Below are positions 1-6,269 of a stretch of 6,305 nucleotides of DNA, piece by piece (positions within the stretch are counted from its first letter, which is position 1; every line of letters begins with the position of its first letter). Under the pieces are notes generated by a model. The model ran no database searches. It had not been told where the DNA came from and was given only the letters and a program-made list of their open reading frames with translations. The DNA lies in assembly GCA_002436115.1 (NCBI GenBank), contig DIXV01000126.1, positions 24,967 to 31,271 on the forward strand, in the 5' to 3' direction. The DNA comes from Streptococcus sp. UBA6071. GTDB taxonomy: Bacteria; Bacillota; Bacilli; Lactobacillales; Streptococcaceae. Position numbers and translations under genes: made by a program.

Positions 1-1
1 G

Positions 2-388
2 GCCTTTCATGGTATTTTTGAACCCTTACTTCAAACACCTTCTAATTATAAAGCCTTTCTAGGAGATGATTTTTATGGGGACGGGGAAGAAGAACTCTCC
101 CATCAATTTAAGGCCTATCTCAAAGCTTTTCTGGAGAAAGGATCTCCTGGGGAAACTTGGACGGCTTGGACACCCGATAAGGAAGAGGTCCTCTTAATGG
201 ACGCTGATGCTAATTCGGCTAAAATAGGCATGGGAACAGATCGTGAAAAAGCAGAGGATATCGTTGCTAAGATGATAGCAGATGATGGGTTAACAGCTGA
301 ACAAAAGAAATTGCTCAATACCACTATTCTCAATGGACGTTGGTTTAGCGCTGTATTGGACAGTTCGACGATTCATTACGAAGATTAG
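2..388 (+). CDS. Type-B carboxylesterase (para-nitrobenzyl esterase family), C-terminal part only
   Basis: The reading frame is open from the window edge to a TAG stop, giving 128 residues of C-terminal sequence; the start lies outside the window. The fragment opens with AFHGIFEPLLQ, which corresponds to the Gly/Ala-x-His-Gly block of type-B carboxylesterases that carries the catalytic histidine (residue 3 of the fragment). After it come an acidic stretch (about 22-33) and KAFLEKGSPGETWTAWTP (about 40-57), which matches the usual 'FAxxGxPN...WPxY' helix and Trp-rich segment near the end of this family. The nucleophile Ser and the acidic member of the triad would lie upstream and cannot be seen. 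Family members are serine hydrolases of about 450-500 residues that cleave carboxylic esters; the substrate here is unknown. No terminator is visible in the 59 bp before the next gene, so read-through into it is possible. The family call is fairly sure; completeness and activity cannot be judged. Confidence 0.75.
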   Translation, partial: AFHGIFEPLLQTPSNYKAFLGDDFYGDGEEELSHQFKAYLKAFLEKGSPGETWTAWTPDKEEVLLMDADANSAKIGMGTDREKAEDIVAKMIADDGLTAEQKKLLNTTILNGRWFSAVLDSSTIHYED

Positions 389-435
389 AAGAACACAAGC
401 CCATTGCATCTTGGTAAAATAAAAAAGAAGGCTAC

Positions 436-441
436 AAGGAG
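436..441 (+). promoter_or_regulatory. Ribosome binding site of the CapA-like gene
   Basis: AAGGAG lies 6 nt before the ATG at 448 and fixes that codon as the start. No convincing promoter is seen in 389-435, so the gene may be transcribed from upstream. Confidence 0.8.
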
Positions 442-447
442 TGAGGA

Positions 448-1701
448 ATGAAAAAAAAGATACGTATTATGCAGCTGTTAGGTCCTAAAAGGGTTGGGCA
501 ACTGATTTTAGGTCTTCTGCTAATTCTTTTTGTAGTATTGGTTGGGGTGCTCTATTCTTGGAACAACTCAGATGTCTCTGTGACCAAGCCAAAAGGGGAA
601 GCTGTTGATTCAAGTCAGCAAACTGATGCGTCAACAAAGACTGCTCGAGTCATGGCACATGGTGATTTACTCTTTCATGACCTCCTCTATATGTCGGCTT
701 TACAAGCGGATGGGAGCTATGATTTTACGGAGAACTTTGAATATGTTATTCCTTGGTTTGAGCAAGCTGATTTAGTTATTGGTGATTTTGAAGGAACGAT
801 TTCTTCGGATTATCCTCTAGCAGGTTATCCTTTATTCAATGCACCAGCTGAGGTAGCAACAGCAATACAAGCAGCAGGGTATGATGTCGTAGACCTAGCC
901 CACAACCATATCTTAGATTCCCACTTATCCGGCCTCATCTCAACAGCAACAACGTTTAAAGAACTGGGAATCGATGTTGTAGGGGTCTATCCAGAGGGAA
1001 ATCGGCAAAAGGCTCCTTTACTGATTAAAGAGGTTAATGGCATAAAGATTGCTATTTTAGCCTATTCTTACGGTTTTAATGGTATGGAGGCTGGTTTAAC
1101 AGCTAAAGAGCAAGCCGCTTATCTATCTGATCTAGGGGAAGAGCAGATGGAGGCAGAGATTCGGGCTGCTGAAAAAGTGGCTGATGCTACGATTGTTTTG
1201 CCACAAATGGGTGTTGAATATGCTCTTGAACCTACAGAAGAACAGATAAGTCTTTATCAGAAAATGGTGGATTGGGGAGCTGATATCGTTTTTGGGGGAC
1301 ACCCTCACGTAATTGAGCCAACTGAGATTATCAACAAAGATGGAGAAGATAAGCTTATTATCTACTCCATGGGGAATTTCCTGTCAAACCAACGCTATGA
1401 AACATTGGAAAACTACTGGACAGAGCGAGGGGTTCTGATGGATGTCACGTTAGAGAAGGTTGGAGACAAGACTACAATTAAGACAGCTCAAGCCCATCCA
1501 ACCTGGGTTAGTCGTACGCCCAAAGGAACCTATTCGCCAGAAGGGTATGCCTTATACCTTTACCAGATCTATGTGTTAGAAGACTTTATTCCAGGAGGGA
1601 ACTACCGTAAGCGTTTAGATGAAGCTACCAAGTCTAGAATAGATGTCGCTTATCAAGAGGTGACTGATTTGGTCAATCTAACTTGGCCCGAAGCAGAGTA
1701 A
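448..1701 (+). CDS. CapA/PgsA-like membrane-anchored metallophosphatase-fold protein
   Basis: The protein has 417 residues. A basic N-terminus (MKKKIRIMQLLGPKR) is followed by one hydrophobic segment at about 17-37, which predicts a membrane anchor with the rest outside the cell. A Ser/Thr/Gln-rich linker (about 40-66) leads to a PGA_cap / calcineurin-like domain with ordered metal-site blocks: HGDLLFH (71-77), GDFEGTIS (112-119), AHNHILD (151-157), PQMGVEY (252-258), GGHPHVIEP (283-291) and SMGNFLSNQ (307-315). The Asp, Asn and His residues of these blocks fit the family's two-metal centre. At 252-258 the sequence is PQMGVEY, where many relatives have HWGxEY, so that His is absent; other CapA proteins also show this variation. 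CapA and PgsA proteins are linked to poly-gamma-glutamate capsule formation in Bacillus, but no pgsB/capB or pgsC/capC genes are next to this one, so capsule polyglutamate synthesis should not be assumed. A role in surface polymer metabolism is only a guess. The gene ends at a strong terminator. Confidence 0.85.
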   Translation: MKKKIRIMQLLGPKRVGQLILGLLLILFVVLVGVLYSWNNSDVSVTKPKGEAVDSSQQTDASTKTARVMAHGDLLFHDLLYMSALQADGSYDFTENFEYVIPWFEQADLVIGDFEGTISSDYPLAGYPLFNAPAEVATAIQAAGYDVVDLAHNHILDSHLSGLISTATTFKELGIDVVGVYPEGNRQKAPLLIKEVNGIKIAILAYSYGFNGMEAGLTAKEQAAYLSDLGEEQMEAEIRAAEKVADATIVLPQMGVEYALEPTEEQISLYQKMVDWGADIVFGGHPHVIEPTEIINKDGEDKLIIYSMGNFLSNQRYETLENYWTERGVLMDVTLEKVGDKTTIKTAQAHPTWVSRTPKGTYSPEGYALYLYQIYVLEDFIPGGNYRKRLDEATKSRIDVAYQEVTDLVNLTWPEAE

Positions 1702-1730
1702 TTTCTTGAGGTCACGTTCTTGGCGACTTA

Positions 1731-1770
1731 AAAACTGATCCGGTACTGTCCAGATCAGTTTTCGTTTTTT
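1731..1770. terminator. Bidirectional rho-independent terminator between convergent genes
   Basis: AAAACTGATC (1731-1740) pairs perfectly with GATCAGTTTT (1753-1762). The 12-nt loop can add two G-C pairs (GG 1742-1743 with CC 1750-1751). On the + strand the stem is followed by CGTTTTTT, a good U-tract for ending the CapA-like transcript. Read on the - strand, the stem ends in GTTTTTAAG, so it can also stop the AraC-family transcript arriving from the right. Confidence 0.85.
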
Positions 1771-1805
1771 GCCCCTGGTAAAGAAGACCCAAATTTACCT
1801 CGCTT

Positions 1806-2708
1806 TTACCGTCCTCTGACGCGATTAGCTTGTCTGTATTGGCTTGGTGTTTGCTGGTAGTACTTGCGGAATTGGCGGTTGAAGTTAGAGAGGTTATTAA
1901 AACCGACTTCTTCGGCAATGGTCAGGATGGGTTTGACAGTATCCTTGAGGGCTTGGCTGGCTTGATAGAGCCGATGCTGGATGATGAAATCCATCGCAGA
2001 TGTTCCAGTTTGTTGTTTGAAAAATGTCATAAAATGGGTCTGACTGTAGTTGGCCACCTGTGCTAATTCTGCAATGGTTAAGGGGCGATTGGAATGCTGT
2101 TGGATATACTCAACGATTTGGCGAATTTTCTCATTTTTTCGGTAGGCATCATCGGTCGTTTTTTGATGAACATAGGCTTTCTCATACAAGGTGTAGAGGA
2201 ATTGGCTGAGTAGGGCTTTGAGCATCAGCTCATAGTAGTCTGGTTTTTCCTTATCAAGCTCTAAGAGTCTGTTCAAAATATCTCGAAGTTGGGCATAGCC
2301 AGGGTCTTTGGTCTGGATGCGCGTAGTGAATTTGTAGGTAGCATTTTGCAAGGGTTGGAGATAGTTGAGACCGACCTGATCCAATTGACTGGCTCCAATC
2401 ATATCCAGATGAAAGAGAAGGGTATCGGTAATATGTTCTTTTTTTTCGATAGGATGGATAGAGTGTAGGCCGTTGGGACGAATAAGAATAATGTCATCTT
2501 TTTGGCTAGCAAAGCGATCATAGTCAATATGGAAATTGGCGCTTCCTTCCCTAACTAGTATAACTTCCATCTCGGAATGCCAGTGAAAAAGGATATCGGG
2601 TCTTCCATCTTTAACCTCAGTGTGTGTGACGGTGTAAGGAAGTAACTGATTTTGATGGCTGATTGCCTGTTTGTAATCGTTCTCTGAAAATGAAGGGGGC
2701 TGTGTCAT
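1806..2708 (-). CDS. AraC-family transcriptional regulator with N-terminal cupin sensor domain
   Basis: From the ATG at 2708 the protein has 300 residues. The frame extends upstream to a TTG at 2726, but GAGGAA lies 6 nt before this ATG and overlaps the extension, so ATG is preferred. The N-terminal part (about 20-120) has the AraC cupin pattern: HWHSEMEVILVREGS at 42-56, then DIILIRPNGLHSIHP at 72-86, with the His/Glu-rich strand typical of sugar-sensing pockets. The C-terminus (about 194-292) holds the paired helix-turn-helix domain: TIAELAQVANYSQTHFMTFFKQ (about 211-232) and ILTIAEEVGFNNLSNFNRQF (261-280), followed by RKYYQQTPSQYR (281-292), the usual end of the family signature. Proteins of this build are mostly activators of sugar-utilisation genes. 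The divergent GH1 phospho-glucosidase gene is its obvious target by position, and that promoter lacks a clear -35 box, as activator-dependent promoters often do. The inducer is unknown. Confidence 0.9.
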   Translation of the reverse strand: MTQPPSFSENDYKQAISHQNQLLPYTVTHTEVKDGRPDILFHWHSEMEVILVREGSANFHIDYDRFASQKDDIILIRPNGLHSIHPIEKKEHITDTLLFHLDMIGASQLDQVGLNYLQPLQNATYKFTTRIQTKDPGYAQLRDILNRLLELDKEKPDYYELMLKALLSQFLYTLYEKAYVHQKTTDDAYRKNEKIRQIVEYIQQHSNRPLTIAELAQVANYSQTHFMTFFKQQTGTSAMDFIIQHRLYQASQALKDTVKPILTIAEEVGFNNLSNFNRQFRKYYQQTPSQYRQANRVRGR

Positions 2709-2714
2709 GCTTTT

Positions 2715-2720
2715 TTCCTC
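2715..2720 (-). promoter_or_regulatory. Ribosome binding site deciding the AraC-family start
   Basis: On the - strand GAGGAA stands 6 nt before the ATG at 2708. Starting at the upstream TTG (2726) would place this site inside the coding sequence and leave no ribosome binding site ahead of it. Confidence 0.7.
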
Positions 2721-2737
2721 GCGCAAGTATTAAGACA

Positions 2738-2767
2738 ATAGTACCAGTTTTTAGAAGAATAAGTCAA
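2738..2767 (-). promoter_or_regulatory. Probable promoter of the AraC-family gene
   Basis: On the - strand TTGACT (2767-2762, 5 of 6 matches to the -35 consensus) is separated by 18 nt from TACTAT (2743-2738, 4 of 6 matches to the -10 consensus). This would start transcription near 2731, about 23 nt before the ATG. TAAG(A/T)CAA repeats at 2731-2738 and 2760-2767 overlap its start-point region and its -35 box, so autoregulation is possible. Confidence 0.5.
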
Positions 2768-2788
2768 GAAAAAGGTATGAAAAGGCTT

Positions 2789-2794
2789 TATAAT
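2789..2794 (+). promoter_or_regulatory. Probable -10 element of the GH1 phospho-glucosidase promoter
   Basis: A perfect TATAAT lies 116 nt before the GH1 start codon. The position 17 nt upstream (2766-2771, AAGAAA) does not resemble TTGACA, which fits an activator-dependent promoter. Transcription would begin near 2801 and produce a leader of about 110 nt. Confidence 0.5.
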
Positions 2795-2812
2795 ATAAAC
2801 TAAACGGTATTT

Positions 2813-4347
<1,535 letters not shown>

Positions 4348-4349
4348 TG

Positions 4350-4393
4350 ATTGTATAAAATCAGAAGCTGGGAGTTAACATTTCCCAGCTTCT
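4350..4393. terminator. Shared hairpin terminator between GH1 and rpiR-type gene
   Basis: AGAAGCTGGGA (4363-4373) pairs perfectly with TCCCAGCTTCT (4383-4393) around a 9-nt loop. Read on the - strand the stem is followed by GATTTTATAC (4362-4353), a usable U-rich tail for the regulator transcript. Its 5' arm is the last codons of that gene and the stop codon sits in the loop. On the + strand no U-tract follows (TGCAATATGG), so it would be a weaker intrinsic terminator for the GH1 transcript or may act as a 3' stabilising hairpin. Confidence 0.7.
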
Positions 4394-5262
4394 TGCAATA
4401 TGGCGGAACTGGATGTCCGTTTTAGCTCAATTACTTCAGATGCCTGTTTTCTAAGATGGGCATTTTTGTCAAAATCCCTTGCAAAAATAGCTGAATAGAG
4501 GCAGTCCAACAGATAGTTAATCGAGGTATCTGTTGAAAAGGTTCCAATTTTAGAATAGAGTTTCTCCCGTGTGGCCAACCTGAGTACGCAGGGTGCCAGT
4601 TTAGTGGCTGAATTATCTCCCAGACTGGTCATGAGGATGACAGGGATGTTTTTTCTACGTAAGAAACGACTGGCTTGGTTGAGAATCTCCGTCTCGCCAG
4701 AGTAACTGATGATAATAGCACAGCTATTTTTCTTAGCCAAATATGCATCAAAGAGAATTTCACTTTGTAGTTGATGGATGCGTACATCCTTCTGAATCCG
4801 AGACATGTTATGTTGGAATTCTTGGGCATTGAGGAGGTTATTGCTGACGGCGAAAACATGAATGGTCTCAGCTTGATAAAGAATATCAGAAGCTTCCTTG
4901 AAGGTTTTTACTGAAATGAGAGACAAGGTATCGTCAATCGCTTCTTTTTTTAGTAGGGCGATTTTATTGGCAATACTCATTAGGTCATCGTTTTTGCCGA
5001 AGGGGTAGTTAGCATCAATATTAGTGTTCTGTCTATCCAAATAGTTCAACTCAGCTAGATAGGCTTTTTTGAAGTCAATCCAGCCTTTGAAATCCAATTT
5101 TTGGGCGATGCGAACCAAGGCAGATTTAGAAACGTAAGTCTCTGCAGCAATTTGAGTGGTTGTCATATTTTCAATAGCCTGTTTTTTGTTGAGAATATAT
5201 GAAACGACGTGCTTTTCAGTGACTGAAAAAGGGTAGAGTTCCATTTTTTCAATTAAAAACAT
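4375..5262 (-). CDS. RpiR/MurR-family transcriptional regulator (HTH-6 plus SIS domain)
   Basis: The protein has 295 residues from ATG 5262. An in-frame GTG at 5271 would add three residues but overlaps the ribosome binding site GAGGTGA (5274-5268), which is ideally placed for the ATG. The N-terminal HTH domain spans about 1-75, with TTTQIAAETYVSKSALVRIA (about 34-53) followed by KLDFKGWIDFKKAYLAEL (about 55-72), the standard RpiR pattern. The SIS sugar-phosphate-binding domain follows at about 120-260, with ISYSGETE (185-192) as the clear Ser/Thr-rich phosphate-binding loop. The first SIS loop, usually Gly-x-Gly-x-Ser, reads FAVSNN (137-142) here, so the glycines are missing and ligand binding may be altered. 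Family members sense phosphorylated sugars or amino sugars and can repress or activate. It is divergent from the twin membrane protein genes, and the intervening inverted repeats are probably its operators; autoregulation is likely. Confidence 0.9.
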   Translation of the reverse strand: MFLIEKMELYPFSVTEKHVVSYILNKKQAIENMTTTQIAAETYVSKSALVRIAQKLDFKGWIDFKKAYLAELNYLDRQNTNIDANYPFGKNDDLMSIANKIALLKKEAIDDTLSLISVKTFKEASDILYQAETIHVFAVSNNLLNAQEFQHNMSRIQKDVRIHQLQSEILFDAYLAKKNSCAIIISYSGETEILNQASRFLRRKNIPVILMTSLGDNSATKLAPCVLRLATREKLYSKIGTFSTDTSINYLLDCLYSAIFARDFDKNAHLRKQASEVIELKRTSSSAILQEAGKC

Positions 5263-5267
5263 AATGG

Positions 5268-5274
5268 TCACCTC
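5268..5274 (-). promoter_or_regulatory. Ribosome binding site deciding the RpiR-type start
   Basis: GAGGTGA on the - strand is a near-complete match to the 16S 3' end and lies 5 nt before the ATG at 5262. This argues against the overlapping GTG at 5271. Confidence 0.75.
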
Positions 5275-5275
5275 G

Positions 5276-5298
5276 TTTTTAGAACCGTGTTCTAAAAA
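5276..5298. promoter_or_regulatory. Inverted repeat, probable RpiR operator (proximal site)
   Basis: TTTTTAGAAC (5276-5285) and GTTCTAAAAA (5289-5298) form a perfect 10-bp inverted repeat around CGT. It lies right beside the ribosome binding site of the RpiR-type gene and is repeated nearby with one core mismatch. A site like this between a regulator and a divergent operon is most simply the regulator's operator. Confidence 0.7.
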
Positions 5299-5320
5299 TT
5301 GCTCTTTCTGTGGTTTTAAC

Positions 5321-5341
5321 TTGAGAACCCTGTTCTAAAAA
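5321..5341. promoter_or_regulatory. Inverted repeat, probable RpiR operator (distal site)
   Basis: AGAAC (5324-5328), spacer CCT and GTTCT (5332-5336) reproduce the proximal site; the right flank AAAAA is kept while the left flank is partly degenerate. The centres of the two sites are 43 bp apart, close to four helical turns, so bound dimers would face the same side. Both sites are followed on the right by TTGCTCTTT (5299-5307 and 5348-5356), which suggests that a segment was duplicated. Confidence 0.65.
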
Positions 5342-5362
5342 GGGAATTTGCTCTTTTTTAAA

Positions 5363-5371
5363 ATTATACCA
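5363..5371 (-). promoter_or_regulatory. Extended -10 promoter of the RpiR-type gene
   Basis: On the - strand TGGTATAAT (5371-5363) is a perfect extended -10 element; no good -35 box is seen, which extended -10 promoters can do without. Transcription would start near 5356, so both inverted repeats lie in the early transcribed region, where a bound repressor would block elongation. Confidence 0.55.
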
Positions 5372-5387
5372 AATGTTAAACTGGTTT

Positions 5388-5393
5388 TATAAT
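5388..5393 (+). promoter_or_regulatory. Probable -10 element of the membrane protein operon
   Basis: A perfect TATAAT on the + strand, with no recognisable -35 hexamer 16-18 nt upstream. It lies 20 bp from the oppositely oriented -10 of the RpiR-type gene, so the two polymerase footprints overlap. The start would be near 5400, with a leader of about 70 nt in which I see no further structure. The missing -35 box suggests need for an activator. Confidence 0.45.
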
Positions 5394-5470
5394 AAAAAGA
5401 CAGAGATGGCAGAGAATGATTGAAATAGACAGCTAAACCAAACCATAAAGAAGAAGGGAGATAAAATGTT

Positions 5471-5851
5471 ATGCTAGCTAAGTTAATGAAGGGGAAACGA
5501 TTTAGGGAATTAGTGTTTATTGGTCAATCTAGTCTGGCTTATTTTCTAGCTGGTTTTTTCGTTCCCTTCTTTTGGCCTTACCTGATGCGTCCTTTTGGTC
5601 TTCTGACAGGATTTATTGCCAGTGCCTTTATTATTGGTCCAATTTGGTATCTGAGTCATTATCGGGGCTTGATTTTTCAGAAAAAAGGAAGTGTAACAGT
5701 GGATATGGGGGCAGGGATTGGTATGGCTGTCTTTGTTCGGGATAGTTTATCCCACGGTATTCTATCAGGACTTTCTTCTCTACCAACTCTCTTTTATATG
5801 GCCTTGGGGGCTGTTCTAGCTGGTTTAGTAGCAGCTTACTTTATAAAGTAA
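5471..5851 (+). CDS. Small integral membrane protein, first of a homologous pair (putative transporter subunit)
   Basis: The protein has 126 residues and is strongly hydrophobic after a basic N-terminus (MLAKLMKGKRFRE). Hydrophobic segments lie at about 17-38, 42-62, 80-90 (weaker) and 102-124, so three or four membrane passes are likely. Notable blocks are AGFFVPFF (27-34), AFIIGPIWYLSH (52-63) and VTVDMGAGIGMAVFV (75-89). The same blocks occur in the next gene, so the two are ancient paralogues and probably subunits of one complex. They resemble what I recall as the Lin0368-type 'putative glycerol transporter subunit' family; that name is from memory and the family function is weakly supported. 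AAGGGAG (5454-5460) is 10 nt before this ATG. A second ATG at 5466 in another frame encodes only three residues. The next gene begins 12 bp after this stop, so an operon is near certain. Location between an RpiR-type regulator and a GH1 gene suggests uptake of a glycoside or a related polyol, which is inference. Confidence 0.75.
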   Translation: MLAKLMKGKRFRELVFIGQSSLAYFLAGFFVPFFWPYLMRPFGLLTGFIASAFIIGPIWYLSHYRGLIFQKKGSVTVDMGAGIGMAVFVRDSLSHGILSGLSSLPTLFYMALGAVLAGLVAAYFIK

Positions 5852-5852
5852 T

Positions 5853-5858
5853 GAGGAG
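5853..5858 (+). promoter_or_regulatory. Ribosome binding site of the second membrane protein
   Basis: GAGGAG lies 2 nt before an ATG at 5861 and 5 nt before the adjacent ATG at 5864; the spacing favours the latter. The site directly follows the stop codon of the preceding gene. Confidence 0.65.
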
Positions 5859-5863
5859 TAATG

Positions 5864-6205
5864 ATGACAGGTTTTCATGTATTAACGACAGTTTTAGGAG
5901 GTTTTCTCCTTCCTTTCTTCATTCTCTTGATTTGGGGGCGATTGGTTAGAAAGTGGCGGGCTTTCGGCGGTATAGTGGCAGCTTTTCTTATCATTGGCCC
6001 TATTTGGCTACTTAATCATGGGTTAGAAGAACCGCTTATCCAACAGACAGGCCATGTTTTTGTTGATATGGGCTTTGCGACAGCTATTGGTGTTTTTGTT
6101 TACGGTGCTCTAAAAGGAGGCAATATTCAGGATTCTAGAAATAATCTTATTGCAGTCATCTTAGGTGGCGGCTTGGCGGGCTTATTTCTATGGTTTCTTA
6201 CCTAG
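5864..6205 (+). CDS. Small integral membrane protein, second of a homologous pair (putative transporter subunit)
   Basis: The protein has 113 residues from ATG 5864 (114 if the preceding ATG is used). Hydrophobic segments lie at about 6-26, 34-50, 67-81 and 95-112, again three or four passes. The blocks GGFLLPFF (12-19), AFLIIGPIWLLNH (40-52) and VFVDMGFATAIGVFV (65-79) line up in order and spacing with those of the upstream protein, and both end in a Gly/Leu-rich helix (LGGGLAGLFLWFL here, ALGAVLAGLVAAYF there). Outside these blocks the two differ, which suggests distinct roles in a heteromer rather than a recent duplication. A basic loop (RLVRKWR, 26-32) follows the first helix, fitting the cytoplasmic side. 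The gene is followed after 64 bp by a second GH1 start with no terminator between, so all three are probably one transcript. The function is unknown; a transport role is inferred from hydrophobicity, pairing and neighbours. Confidence 0.75.
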   Translation: MTGFHVLTTVLGGFLLPFFILLIWGRLVRKWRAFGGIVAAFLIIGPIWLLNHGLEEPLIQQTGHVFVDMGFATAIGVFVYGALKGGNIQDSRNNLIAVILGGGLAGLFLWFLT

Positions 6206-6257
6206 AAAGTGTGATGGCTTTATTAGAACACTTGTAAAAAGAAGTATTATTTTTAAA

Positions 6258-6263
6258 AGGAGG
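6258..6263 (+). promoter_or_regulatory. Ribosome binding site of the second GH1 gene
   Basis: AGGAGG, a full consensus site, lies 6 nt before the ATG at 6270 and supports this as a real gene start despite the short visible coding length. Confidence 0.8.
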
Positions 6264-6269
6264 GGAACT

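Noticed and set aside
448..1701. Poly-gamma-glutamate capsule locus
   Set aside because: Only the CapA/PgsA-like protein is present; no ligase (CapB/PgsB) or CapC/PgsC gene adjoins it.
1777..1799. GGTAAA / TTTACC inverted repeat after the AraC-type gene
   Set aside because: A 6-bp A/T-rich stem without a following U-tract; the stronger hairpin at 1731-1770 serves both genes.
1830..2066. 78-codon + strand ORF inside the AraC-type gene
   Set aside because: It is antisense to a well-supported regulator gene, has no ribosome binding site of note, and the protein has no recognisable pattern.
2777..2792. Possible CcpA (cre) site ATGAAAAGGCTTTATA over the GH1 promoter
   Set aside because: The central CG and the terminal CA of the cre consensus are both missing, so the match is too weak.
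5373..5390. TTAAAC-TG-GTTTTA inverted repeat between the divergent -10 elements
   Set aside because: It is only a 6-bp arm with one mismatch in A/T-rich DNA, and it does not match the cre or the operator motif found beside it.
5863..5877. cre-like ATGACAGGTTTTCAT at the start of the second membrane protein
   Set aside because: It is one base short of the cre spacing, lacks the central CG, and is explained by coding sequence.
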